A DNA stretch of 64,000 bases, from assembly GCF_001277215.2 (NCBI RefSeq), contig NZ_CP013940.1:372001-436000 (forward strand), read 5' to 3'. Numbering within the stretch: position 1 is the first letter of the stretch; every line of letters starts with the position of its first letter. The notes beneath the pieces were generated by a model. That model was not told where the DNA came from, ran no database searches, and worked only from the letters and a program-made list of their open reading frames with translations. A program made the translations under genes and the position numbers. Below are positions 52,061 through 60,515 of the stretch, one piece after another. Source of the DNA: Cronobacter malonaticus LMG 23826 (GTDB lineage: Bacteria; Pseudomonadota; Gammaproteobacteria; Enterobacterales; Enterobacteriaceae).

Positions 52061-52396
52061 ATGCGAATATTTGTCTACGGCAGTTTACGACGCAAACAAG
52101 GTAACAGCCACTGGATGACCAACGCCCAGTGGCTGGGCGATTACGACATCGAAAACTACCAGCTCTTCAGCCTGGGGCATTACCCTGGAGCGGTGCCAGG
52201 CGAAGGCTCGGTGGTCGGCGAGGTGTATCGTATCGATGCCACAACACTTGCGGAGCTGGATGCGTTGCGCACCGCGCGCGGCGAGTATAAACGTCAGCTT
52301 ATCCAGACGCCGTATGGCAGCGCCTGGATGTATGTATACCAACGGCCTACAGAAGGGCTGACCCGCATCGAAAGCGGCAACTGGCTCGACAGGTAA
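52061..52396 (+). CDS. ytfP: Gamma-glutamylcyclotransferase-like protein YtfP
   Basis: A 111-aa cytoplasmic protein of the GGCT-like (BtrG/AIG2) fold: VYGSLRRKQGN for the substrate loop, LGHYPGAVPG, GEVYRID and LDALRTARGEY. The exact substrate is unknown. It lies 2 nt after tamB and ends the tam operon. In E. coli chpSB and ppa follow; here the fimbrial island begins. Confidence 0.94.
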   Translation: MRIFVYGSLRRKQGNSHWMTNAQWLGDYDIENYQLFSLGHYPGAVPGEGSVVGEVYRIDATTLAELDALRTARGEYKRQLIQTPYGSAWMYVYQRPTEGLTRIESGNWLDR

Positions 52397-52412
52397 ACTC
52401 GTCCTTCCCTGA

Positions 52413-52436
52413 AACCACGCTCCGGCGTGGTTTTTT
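52413..52436 (+). terminator. Rho-independent terminator of the tamA-tamB-ytfP operon
   Basis: The stem AACCACGC / GCGTGGTT with loop TCCG is followed by TTTT. Confidence 0.92.
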
Positions 52437-52816
52437 ATTATCTGTAGTTTAATTAAAGGTGTTTTTTAATGGATGTTAATTGTCTTTTATTGATTCTGTC
52501 GCCGACGGAAATGATAAAAATTGAGTGACCATGAATTGATAAAAAATGTTATTTCTTAAAGCTTTTTAAATTGTCTCGTTGGTGTGTTTTTATTTTATTT
52601 TTCAGTCGTTTAAATCAAGCCCACGCATAATGCTAATGCTGTTCTTTTTTTAGAATTTATATCCCTTGCTGCAATCCCGCCGTAATCCTAAAATTCTCGC
52701 GAATCCAACGGCTGGTAAATATAAAGAGCACTATATATTAATTTAGTGAATTTTATATTCAATCACGTTGGAAAGAGTTAGTAAGGAACCGTTTTAATTT
52801 TACTCAAGGAAATAAC
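52437..52816 (+). promoter_or_regulatory. AT-rich control region upstream of the fimbrial operon
   Basis: A 380-nt AT-rich stretch with no credible gene, very different in composition from tamB. It contains an imperfect palindrome CACTA-N10-TAGTG (52729-52748) close to the expected promoter and several T- and A-tracts that suit H-NS binding. I see no GATC sites for a Pap-type Dam/Lrp switch, no long inverted repeats bracketing a promoter, and no recombinase gene nearby. The RBS AAGGAAATAAC precedes the first gene. Confidence 0.6.
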
Positions 52817-53350
52817 ATGAAATTCAGCAAAGTTTCTCTGGCAGCGGCAATGGGTTTAATGCTGGCAGCAGGTATGGCTAACGCGAAAGATCAGGGCCAC
52901 GGCAAAGTCACTTTCACCGGTTCTATCATTGATGCGCCGTGCTCCATTAACCCGGACAGCATCGATCAGACCGTGAAAATTGGTGAGATTTCTAACGTGG
53001 CGCTGAAAGCCAATGGCAACACCGGCACTTCCGTACCGCGTAACTTTGAAATCAAGCTGGAAAACTGCGATGTCTCCACGCTGAAAACCGTGAAAACAAC
53101 CTTCACTGGCGCAGAAGGCGCTATTGATGGTTCTCTGGGTATCACCGGTACAGCAAAAGGCGCGAGCCTGATCCTGACCAACGGTGACGGTGAGCAGATC
53201 AAACTGGGCGAAGCGTCTGAAGCGCATGAACTGCAGGAAGGCTACAACACCCTGCTGTTCTCCGCATACCTGCAGGGCGACGGTGCGTCTGCAACCATCA
53301 CCCCGGGTGATTTCACTGCCGTTGCTGATTTTACGCTGGCTTACGAGTAA
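52817..53350 (+). CDS. Major fimbrial subunit (MrpA/PapA-like)
   Basis: The structural pilin of a chaperone-usher fimbria, 177 aa. Signal peptide MKFSKVSLAAAMGLMLAAGMANA is followed by GHGKVTFTGSIIDAPCSI. The disulfide pair C42 and C84 and the penultimate tyrosine (FTLAYE) needed for chaperone binding are present. Being first, with a terminator straight after it and well-adapted codons, it fits the most abundant subunit. Confidence 0.92.
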   Translation: MKFSKVSLAAAMGLMLAAGMANAKDQGHGKVTFTGSIIDAPCSINPDSIDQTVKIGEISNVALKANGNTGTSVPRNFEIKLENCDVSTLKTVKTTFTGAEGAIDGSLGITGTAKGASLILTNGDGEQIKLGEASEAHELQEGYNTLLFSAYLQGDGASATITPGDFTAVADFTLAYE

Positions 53351-53370
53351 GTTTTAGCGTTAGCGGGCAA

Positions 53371-53402
53371 CATACGTCCGCGTAAGCGGACGTATGATTT
53401 TT
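53371..53402 (+). terminator. Intra-operon terminator after the major pilin
   Basis: The perfect 11-bp stem CATACGTCCGC / GCGGACGTATG with loop GTAA is followed by ATTTTT. It lies between the first and second fimbrial genes, so it should let only part of transcription reach the assembly genes. Confidence 0.88.
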
Positions 53403-53422
53403 CCCTTCCAGAGACGGATCTC

Positions 53423-53986
53423 ATGACCAGATTCACGTGGTATGCGATGGCCCTGGCCCTCGGAACGGTAGCCTGTTCCGTACACGCATCGCAACAAACC
53501 ATCATGCTTAACTCCGAATTTGATATGGGGTTAAACGGGCGAGTGAGTATGCAGGGCGCGATTGTGTCTAAAGCCTGCGATATCGCCATGGAGAGTCGTT
53601 ATCAGTCAATCGAAATGCCGGATGAGTCAGTCAATATTATCAGGCGTACCGGAGAAAGCATTGCGCAGCCGTTTTCGATTCATCTGGTTAATTGCACTTT
53701 TGATACTGGCGAGCCAGACAGCGCACCGTGGCAATTCTTACAAATTAGTTTTGATGGTGCTAATGATGATGGACTCTTTCAGGTTAATGGGACAACAGGC
53801 GGTGTAGCACTGGAGATTGCCAGTAAAAATGGTGAAGAAATTCATCCTGGGCAGCCACAACCGTATACCGAAATCGCAGGCGACGATATTAAACTGGATT
53901 ATGAATTACGCCTTAAAGTTAATCACGAAGATTTACGACCAGGCGCTTATTCCTCGATTATTAAATATCGCATCGATTATTTTTAA
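53423..53986 (+). CDS. Minor fimbrial subunit, PapH/MrpB-like
   Basis: A 187-aa exported pilin-fold protein with signal peptide to about residue 23 (SVHA-S), SMQGAIVSKACDIAMES and the C52/C91 pair. It ends KYRIDYF rather than with the usual penultimate tyrosine. Its position directly after the major pilin and before the usher is that of PapH, which ends and anchors the rod. Function is inferred from order and resemblance. The second half is more AT-rich than the first. Confidence 0.8.
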   Translation: MTRFTWYAMALALGTVACSVHASQQTIMLNSEFDMGLNGRVSMQGAIVSKACDIAMESRYQSIEMPDESVNIIRRTGESIAQPFSIHLVNCTFDTGEPDSAPWQFLQISFDGANDDGLFQVNGTTGGVALEIASKNGEEIHPGQPQPYTEIAGDDIKLDYELRLKVNHEDLRPGAYSSIIKYRIDYF

Positions 53987-54047
53987 CCAATACCTTTTAT
54001 TGATGATTGTTTCTGACAGAGATTGCCCGTAAACCGGCAAAAGAGAA

Positions 54048-56558
54048 ATGGCCAGACTACATAATAAACAAGCCACAATATCAAAACTGATCGTGCCGTC
54101 AGCATTGGCTTTATGCATCTGCGCGTGTTTACGGACTCCCGCAATGGCTGCGGATGATATTCAGTTCAATACCGATGTGTTAGATGTTAAAGACAAACAA
54201 AATATCGATTTAAGCCAGTTTTCAAAGCGCGGCTATATTATGCCGGGCAATTACGATTTCAAAATTAAAATTAACCAGAATGAACTGGAAGAACAGCCGG
54301 TCAGCGTATTTACTGCTGAAAATGATAAAACACAATCGGTTGTCTGTTTTACGCCAGAGCAGGTTAAAAAATTCGGTTTTAAAGAAAAATACCTGACGCA
54401 GTTCAAAAGCTGGCATAACGGCCAGTGTATAGATGTCATGGCGCTTAAAGGTGTGGAAGTCACGCCGGATCTTGGCAGCGGTATGCTGCTGCTGAGCGTG
54501 CCGCAGGCGTACCTGGAATATACCTCAGATGACTGGGTACCGCCGTCAATGTGGGATGACGGTATTCCTGGATTCATTGCGGATTATAACGTCAACGCCC
54601 AGGCGCGTCATAACGAAGGCGATCGGAGCGGTGATGATAATTCAGTGTCTGGTAACGGTACTGTAGGTGCCAACTTCGGGCCGTGGCGTCTGCGCGCCGA
54701 CTGGCAGGCGAACTACGATTCGCAGTCAGAAAACAGCAGCACTCAGAAAAAATGGACGTGGAGTCGGTTTCAGATGTACCGCGCTCTGCCGAAAATGGGC
54801 GCGAAGCTGACCGTCGGCGAAGACTACATGAATTCGGATCTCTTCGACAGCGTGCGTTTTGCGGGTGCAAGCGTGGTTTCAGATGACAATATGCTGCCGC
54901 CGAACTTGCGTGGTTACGCGCCGGAAGTGACCGGCGTGGCGAAAACCAACGCCAAGGTCACTATTTCGCAGCAGGGTCGCGTGATTTATGAAACGCAGGT
55001 GGCGGCAGGGCCGTTTTCGATTCAGGACCTGAACAACTCTGTCGCAGGCGCGCTGGATGTTCGCGTCCAGGAGCAGGATGGCTCGGTGCAGGAATATAAA
55101 GTGAACACCGCGTCTATTCCTTATCTGACGCGCCCTGGCAGCGTACGTTACAAAATGTATGCCGGGCAGCCCAGTACCTACGATCACCATAGCGAAGGCA
55201 GCGGTTTTGGTTCTGGCGAATTCTCCTGGGGCGTCAGCAACGGCTGGTCGCTTTATGGCGGTCTGGTGGCGAGCCGCAACTACCTGGCCACGGCGCTGGG
55301 TGTAGGGCGTGATCTGATGGCGATAGGGGCACTGGCTTTTGACATCACCCGTTCCGGCGCGAAGCTTGATGACGGTGAAGATAAACACGGTCAGTCTTAT
55401 CGTGTGAGTTATTCAAAGCGCTTTGATGATACCGGAAGCCAGGTAACCTTTGCGGGTTATCGCTTCTCGGAAAAAGACTTTATGAGCTTTAATGATTATC
55501 TGAATTATCAGGCAGATAACGGCGATTTTATGCAGAGTAAAGAGATGTATACCGTCTCTTTCAGCCAACAGTTTAAGAGCATTGGGCTGAGCGCATACCT
55601 GAACTATTCGCATCAGACCTACTGGAATAATCCGGCGGAAGATCGCTACAGCCTGTCGCTGTCGCGTTATTTCGATATCGGGAAGGTGAAAAACATCAGC
55701 GCGTCGCTGACGGCGTACCGCAACAAATTTAACGGTCAAAATGACGACGGCATGTATGTGTCGATGTCCGTCCCGATGGGGGATACCGGCTCTCTGGGTC
55801 TTAACTCCTCCTTTAACGGTAATGCCAGTAACCACAGCCTGAGCTATTTCGACAGACTTAAGAATGGCGACAACTACCGCATTGCCGCGGGTGGCAGTGA
55901 TGATGGCGGTAACCTGAGCGGCTATTACGACCATATGGGCGACCTGGCGGAAGTGAGCGGAAACGTGGATTACCAGCATGGCCAGTACAGTTCAGCAGGG
56001 GTCTCACTGCGAGGCGGGATGACGGCGACAGCCAAAGGCGCTGCGCTGCACCGCTCGAATGTCATGGGTGGTAGCCGCGTACTGCTGGATACCGGCGATG
56101 CTGCGGATATTCCGGTGCAGGGTTATGCCAGTACCACCACGACCAACCATTTTGGCAAGGCAGTGGTGACGGAAGTCAGTGACTACAGCAAAAACAGCCT
56201 GAGCATTGATATCAACCATCTGCCGGAAAACGCAGAAGCGTCTGCCTCGGTAGTCCAGGCCACGCTGACCGAAGGGGCTATTGGCTATCGCAAGTTTAAT
56301 GTGATTTCCGGCATCAAGGCGATGGCGATTATTCGTCTCGCGGATGGCAGTTTCCCGCCGTTCGGTGCCAGCGTAATGAACGCCGAAAAACAGGAGGTCG
56401 GCATCGTCAATGACGAAGGCCAGGCTTACCTGAGCGGCCTGAAACCGGGCCACAAATTACAGGTTAACTGGAACGGTGCCACGCAGTGTGTCGTCACGTT
56501 GCCAGAGAAACTGCAAGGGACGAGCGAGAACGGAAATCTGCTGTTGCCGTGCCATTAA
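54048..56558 (+). CDS. Fimbrial outer-membrane usher protein
   Basis: An 836-aa usher of the PapC/MrpC type that accepts chaperone-pilin complexes and extrudes the fibre. The signal region (about 1-35) is followed by PapC_N (FNTDVLDVKDKQNIDLSQFSKRGYIMPGNYDFKIKIN), a 24-strand barrel with plug (GFVxDY-like PGFIADYN, RGYAPEVTGVAKTNAKVTISQQG) and C-terminal domains (PPFGASVMNAEKQEVGIVNDEGQAYLSGL). The end carries a cysteine pair (TQCVVTL...LPCH). Confidence 0.95.
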   Translation: MARLHNKQATISKLIVPSALALCICACLRTPAMAADDIQFNTDVLDVKDKQNIDLSQFSKRGYIMPGNYDFKIKINQNELEEQPVSVFTAENDKTQSVVCFTPEQVKKFGFKEKYLTQFKSWHNGQCIDVMALKGVEVTPDLGSGMLLLSVPQAYLEYTSDDWVPPSMWDDGIPGFIADYNVNAQARHNEGDRSGDDNSVSGNGTVGANFGPWRLRADWQANYDSQSENSSTQKKWTWSRFQMYRALPKMGAKLTVGEDYMNSDLFDSVRFAGASVVSDDNMLPPNLRGYAPEVTGVAKTNAKVTISQQGRVIYETQVAAGPFSIQDLNNSVAGALDVRVQEQDGSVQEYKVNTASIPYLTRPGSVRYKMYAGQPSTYDHHSEGSGFGSGEFSWGVSNGWSLYGGLVASRNYLATALGVGRDLMAIGALAFDITRSGAKLDDGEDKHGQSYRVSYSKRFDDTGSQVTFAGYRFSEKDFMSFNDYLNYQADNGDFMQSKEMYTVSFSQQFKSIGLSAYLNYSHQTYWNNPAEDRYSLSLSRYFDIGKVKNISASLTAYRNKFNGQNDDGMYVSMSVPMGDTGSLGLNSSFNGNASNHSLSYFDRLKNGDNYRIAAGGSDDGGNLSGYYDHMGDLAEVSGNVDYQHGQYSSAGVSLRGGMTATAKGAALHRSNVMGGSRVLLDTGDAADIPVQGYASTTTTNHFGKAVVTEVSDYSKNSLSIDINHLPENAEASASVVQATLTEGAIGYRKFNVISGIKAMAIIRLADGSFPPFGASVMNAEKQEVGIVNDEGQAYLSGLKPGHKLQVNWNGATQCVVTLPEKLQGTSENGNLLLPCH

Positions 56559-56597
56559 GGCACGGCGGTAAACCGATTAACTAAAAGGTCATTCATA

Positions 56598-57356
56598 ATG
56601 TTCACCATGAAAAAAACGGTTTTCGCAGCTGCGCTGGCACTGACTGGCGTACTGACAACCCAACAGGCTTTTGCGGCTATCGCCCTCGATCGCACCCGTG
56701 TCGTCTATAACGGTGGTGAAAAATCAATTAGCCTGAGTATCAGCAATGAAAACAAAAATCTGCCTTATCTTGCACAAGCCTGGATTGAGGATGCGCAGGG
56801 TAACAAGATTACATCGCCACTGAACGTGTTGCCGCCGGTACAACGTATAGAAGCAGGCGCGAAAAGCCAGGTAAAAGTACAGGCCTCTCCTGCGCTGGCG
56901 TCTCTGCCGCAGGATAAAGAAACCCTGTTCTATTTTAACCTGCGTGAAATCCCGCCCCGTAGCAATAAACCGAACACGCTGCAAATCGCGCTGCAGACCC
57001 GCATCAAGCTGTTTTATCGCCCGGCGGCTATCGCATTGGATCAAACCGAGGCGGCGACAGGAGACTGGGTGGAGAAAGTCACACTGACGCGCCAGGGTGA
57101 TAAATTTGTCGTGAATAACCCAACGCCGTATTTCCTGACTATTGTTGAAGGCGCGGCCAGCATTAAAGGCAAAGCGGTAGCTTTTGAGCCGGTGATGGTC
57201 AGCCCGAAAGGCAGCGCGACGATTGAAGCATCTGCGTCTCTGTTCGGCAATAGTCCGGTACTGACCTACGTCAACGATTACGGCGGCCGCCCGCATCTGC
57301 AGTTCAGCTGTAACGGTGCCTCCTGCACAGCGAAGCTGCTGAAAGAGAAAAATTAA
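56598..57356 (+). CDS. Periplasmic fimbrial chaperone
   Basis: A PapD-like chaperone of 252 aa. Signal peptide to about AFA-A (residue 27), then IALDRTRVVYNGGEKSISLSI with the conserved Arg, and the family signature LFYFNLREIPP followed by LQTRIKLFYRP with the conserved Lys; these two basic residues anchor the pilin C-terminus. Two cysteines near the end (FSCNGASC) resemble the PapD disulfide. A second ATG three codons in (56607) is farther from the RBS AAAGG. Confidence 0.95.
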   Translation: MFTMKKTVFAAALALTGVLTTQQAFAAIALDRTRVVYNGGEKSISLSISNENKNLPYLAQAWIEDAQGNKITSPLNVLPPVQRIEAGAKSQVKVQASPALASLPQDKETLFYFNLREIPPRSNKPNTLQIALQTRIKLFYRPAAIALDQTEAATGDWVEKVTLTRQGDKFVVNNPTPYFLTIVEGAASIKGKAVAFEPVMVSPKGSATIEASASLFGNSPVLTYVNDYGGRPHLQFSCNGASCTAKLLKEKN

Positions 57357-57377
57357 CCGGACGGCAAAGGAATCGTG

Positions 57378-57953
57378 ATGAAAAGGATTACTCAACTGAT
57401 TGTGGCGGGTGTCACGCTCACCGTCATGCTGCCCGTGTTTGCAGATGAATCTGTTTCTGCCGATGGTGGCGAACTCTATGTACACGGTGTACTGCGTGAA
57501 AACACGTGTCGGCTGGAGATGGATTCCGCCTGGCAGGATGTCGATCTCGGTGACACCGCGCGTGCAGAGGTCAGCCTGGTCGGTAAGCAGGCGAAGCCCG
57601 TTACCGTTACGCTCTACCTGCGTGACTGCCCGCAGATCCCGACGCGCAGCGCCAACATTACGCCGCTGACGCATTCTCGCAGCTCGCAGCAGCCTGGGTA
57701 TCAGGCGCGGTTTGTCGCAGCGACAGATGCCTTTAATCCGGACCTTATTCAGGTCACCGGGTCTTCCGGCATCGGGTTACGTCTGAAAGACAGCCGTGGA
57801 CAGACGGTAAAAATGGCGCAACAGGGAGACACAGTACTGTTAAACCCAGGCCAGGACAGCGTGACCTATACGCTTCAGGCTGAGCGTACCGCTGCCGCTT
57901 TTGTACCAGGGCCTTACCATGCGCTGATCCAGTTCAGCATGATGTATCAGTAA
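57378..57953 (+). CDS. Minor fimbrial subunit (MrpE-like position)
   Basis: A 191-aa exported pilin-domain protein. Signal peptide to FADE (about residue 22), GGELYVHGVLRENTCRLEM, the C44/C84 pair, and the end YHALIQFSMMYQ with the penultimate tyrosine. The ATG at 57378 is preferred over the GTG just before it because of spacing to AAAGGA. Its base composition is close to the host average, unlike the next four genes. Confidence 0.85.
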   Translation: MKRITQLIVAGVTLTVMLPVFADESVSADGGELYVHGVLRENTCRLEMDSAWQDVDLGDTARAEVSLVGKQAKPVTVTLYLRDCPQIPTRSANITPLTHSRSSQQPGYQARFVAATDAFNPDLIQVTGSSGIGLRLKDSRGQTVKMAQQGDTVLLNPGQDSVTYTLQAERTAAAFVPGPYHALIQFSMMYQ

Positions 57954-57961
57954 GGATAAAC

Positions 57962-58456
57962 ATGACGATTTATAAATGGTGTGGAGTTGCCTTACTGCTT
58001 GCCTGTTGCAGCAGCAGCGTTTTTGCAGATGAGAACTCTGTATTAATCACTGTCAGCGTCACCATTAATACCGCACCATGTGAGATTAATAACAATCAAA
58101 ACATCGATGTTAATTTTGGTGACAATGTAATTACCACCGATGTTATTGCTGGTCTGGTAGAAAAGGTAATCAATTATACGCTTGACTGTAGCAATGCTGA
58201 TACTGCAAAAACTTTAAAAATGCATATAACAGGTAATGGTGCAGATTTTAATAGTGATTTGCTGCAAACCAGTATTCCGGAGCTTGCAGTCAAACTTAAA
58301 GCTGATGGTTCCGATTTTCCTCTTAATAGCGATCTTACGCTTGCCTCTACTACAGAAAAACCTGTGCTGGTGGCAGCCCTGGTTGGCAAACCCGGAGCAC
58401 GTTTACCGACTGGTGAATTTACGGCTGGCGCAACGATGACGGTAGATTATCAGTGA
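57962..58456 (+). CDS. Minor fimbrial subunit (MrpF-like), first of a tandem pair
   Basis: A 164-aa exported pilin-domain protein, AT-rich. Signal peptide to VFAD (about 22), then VTINTAPCEINNNQNIDVNFG, the C40/C76 pair and the end MTVDYQ. It resembles the next gene in both sequence and cysteine spacing (36 residues), with INYTLDC here against INYTIDC there, so the two look like an old duplication. Likely an adaptor near the fibre tip. Confidence 0.85.
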   Translation: MTIYKWCGVALLLACCSSSVFADENSVLITVSVTINTAPCEINNNQNIDVNFGDNVITTDVIAGLVEKVINYTLDCSNADTAKTLKMHITGNGADFNSDLLQTSIPELAVKLKADGSDFPLNSDLTLASTTEKPVLVAALVGKPGARLPTGEFTAGATMTVDYQ

Positions 58457-58935
58457 AAATGTTAATAAAAATTCTGGGCCTAACAGTGTTACTACCAGCA
58501 TGTGCCCTCTGCGCTGAAAATATGTCTTTCCACGGCACGCTGGTGGCACCACCTTGTAAAATTAGTAACGGGCAAACTATTGAAGTCACCTTTGGCAACG
58601 ATCTGGGTGTCAACAAAATTGACGGCAATAACTACAAGCAACCGATAAATTATACGATAGATTGCGATGCCGGTTATACCGCTAATAATCTGGCCATTGT
58701 GGTCGATACTACCAACCCCGCGTTGTTTGATAGTGCTGCGGTGATGACCGATAAAACCGGGCTCGGCATCCGTATTCTGGTAGACAGCCAGCCCGTCACG
58801 TTTTCTCAGCATGTAGCGGTCATTAACCCGGCTTCGCCACCGAAAATAGAAGCGGTCCCGGTGCAGGATCAAAGTATCACCCTTACGGAAGGTGCGTTTG
58901 AGGCCACGATGACCCTTCGCGCAGATTATCTTTAA
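58453..58935 (+). CDS. Minor fimbrial subunit (MrpF-like), second of a tandem pair
   Basis: A 160-aa exported pilin-domain protein. Its GTG start overlaps the preceding stop codon (GTGA), so translation is probably coupled; an ATG two codons later (58459) is the alternative. Signal peptide to CALCA (about 21), then FHGTLVAPPCKISNGQTIEVTFG, the C35/C71 pair and the end TLRADYL. Confidence 0.83.
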   Translation: MKMLIKILGLTVLLPACALCAENMSFHGTLVAPPCKISNGQTIEVTFGNDLGVNKIDGNNYKQPINYTIDCDAGYTANNLAIVVDTTNPALFDSAAVMTDKTGLGIRILVDSQPVTFSQHVAVINPASPPKIEAVPVQDQSITLTEGAFEATMTLRADYL

Positions 58936-58944
58936 GAGGCAATA

Positions 58945-59475
58945 ATGAAACGTAATCATTTTCTGCTGGGGATATTATTTTTTATTACGGTATCAACAAA
59001 TATTTTTGCTGCCGAGGATAATATACATTTTTCAGGTGCGCTTGTAGCTGAGCCTTGTAAGTTACCGGACGCGGATACTGATATTCATCTGGACTTCGGT
59101 ACGGTTATTGAAAAATATCTATATCAATACCAGCGAACGAAAAGCCAACCTTTTTCTATTCATCTGAATGATTGTGACCCTTCATTGATGAACTCGGTTA
59201 GCGTTATGTTTCAGGGAACAGCTGATACAGAACTTACCCAGATGCTAGCACTTGATACTTCCAGTACAGCAAAGGGAGTGGCTATTGGATTGGAACTTAA
59301 GGATGGTACTCCGTTAGCCGTTAACAAGTCTAGTCCTTTTACAGAGCTTACTCAGGGAAACAATACGCTAGATTTTAATGCTTATGTACAAGCGCAGCCA
59401 ACAACCATCGTCAATAAAACATTAGTTGCGGGCGACTTTACAGCCATTAGTACTTTTATACTGGCGTATCAATAG
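58945..59475 (+). CDS. Minor fimbrial subunit (MrpG/PapE-like)
   Basis: A 176-aa exported pilin, strongly AT-rich. Signal peptide to FAAED (about 23), IHFSGALVAEPCKLPD, the C38/C77 pair and the end STFILAYQ with penultimate tyrosine. The second half follows the layout of the major pilin (KGVAIGLELKDGTPLAVN, then TELTQGNNTLDFNAYVQ), so it may form part of the tip fibrillum. RBS AAGAGGC. Confidence 0.85.
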   Translation: MKRNHFLLGILFFITVSTNIFAAEDNIHFSGALVAEPCKLPDADTDIHLDFGTVIEKYLYQYQRTKSQPFSIHLNDCDPSLMNSVSVMFQGTADTELTQMLALDTSSTAKGVAIGLELKDGTPLAVNKSSPFTELTQGNNTLDFNAYVQAQPTTIVNKTLVAGDFTAISTFILAYQ

Positions 59476-59600
59476 TCCGAAATTTGGATGGGGAAACCCT
59501 CACTATTTTTATTTATGGATTATACGATGCTGTAAAATATTTATTTTACTGAAATGCTAAATTTCTTTATTGCGCCAACGACATTTCATAAGGTATCTCC

Positions 59601-60419
59601 ATGTTAAAGTTTTTAAATTTTAAAGGGGTGGTGAAAATCCCCTTTTTGGTATTGTTGATTTTCCCGGTAGTTAGTATCGCGGGAAAGTGGCCAGTGGCTG
59701 TAACCATTAAAAGTGAATACGTAGGTTCTGGTGGAGCAGGTGGCCAAAAATGGCGTTACTATATTACGCAAAGATTGATTGAAGTAGGCAGTTCAGTTGA
59801 CGTCGTAATGCCAAATAATTATGTAATGCTAACGCATAGACATGATCCTACTGGTAAAGATGAAGTAGGGTTACCATCCGTATATGAAGCAACGGATTCC
59901 AAAAAAACTATCAGCCAGATAGCTGTGGATTTATATAATTCTCAAGGGAAAAATGTAACCTATCTTGAACATACAGGATTAGATCCGACAGGAGAAGAAT
60001 GTGTCGGTTATCTTGTAAACAAAACACATGGTGATTATAGCCCCTGGAGTGGCGCATTTGTTCCTGGAGGGTGTCTCATTGTTCCTCCTGCTGACGATTG
60101 GTGCAAGATTACTACGCCAGAAATAGTTCTTGAACACGGGAATATTTTGTTAAAAGACGCAGAGGGGCATTCAGCTCGTTCTAGTTTTAATGTGACATGC
60201 GTTTCGCCAACAGCTGTAAAATTTAATTTAATCACTAATGACAACTATGTTTACCTTGATGAAGGAAAGTCTTTAATAACCATTGATGAAAAACCTTTGA
60301 ATACAAAAATTGATTTGCCAGAAGGAGATTCTACGTGGTCAATAAAGGATATGCTCACAGGTATGACTACTGAAGGTTATCACACCGGTAGCAGTGTATT
60401 GGTAATGATGCCGTATTAA
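59601..60419 (+). CDS. Putative fimbrial tip adhesin, MrpH-like
   Basis: A 272-aa exported two-domain protein, the last gene of the operon and the most AT-rich. Signal peptide to about residue 27. The N-terminal receptor domain (about 28-165) contains H79 and H81 (THRH) and H124 (LEHTG). The spacing of 2 and 43 residues equals that of the zinc-binding histidines I recall for Proteus MrpH (72, 74, 117). The C-terminal pilin domain has the C168/C200 pair; C134 and C158 may form a second disulfide. A 125-nt AT-rich gap precedes it. Ligand unknown. Confidence 0.8.
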   Translation: MLKFLNFKGVVKIPFLVLLIFPVVSIAGKWPVAVTIKSEYVGSGGAGGQKWRYYITQRLIEVGSSVDVVMPNNYVMLTHRHDPTGKDEVGLPSVYEATDSKKTISQIAVDLYNSQGKNVTYLEHTGLDPTGEECVGYLVNKTHGDYSPWSGAFVPGGCLIVPPADDWCKITTPEIVLEHGNILLKDAEGHSARSSFNVTCVSPTAVKFNLITNDNYVYLDEGKSLITIDEKPLNTKIDLPEGDSTWSIKDMLTGMTTEGYHTGSSVLVMMPY

Positions 60420-60448
60420 GTTATGGATGAAGGTGTAAAATATTTACA

Positions 60449-60479
60449 ACAGGGAAAGGTTCGCCTTTTCCTGTTTTTT
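60449..60479 (+). terminator. Terminator of the fimbrial operon
   Basis: ACAGGGAAAGG pairs with CCTTTTCCTGT (one G-T) around loop TTCG and is followed by TTTTT. Confidence 0.88.
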
Positions 60480-60515
60480 ATTTTTATAGTTTTAATATTT
60501 TGAAAATTAACGCCG

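Noticed and set aside
52437-52816. Phase-variable switch (invertible element or Dam/Lrp-type) for the fimbriae
   Set aside because: I found no inverted repeat pair bracketing a promoter, no recombinase gene and no GATC pair in the control region.
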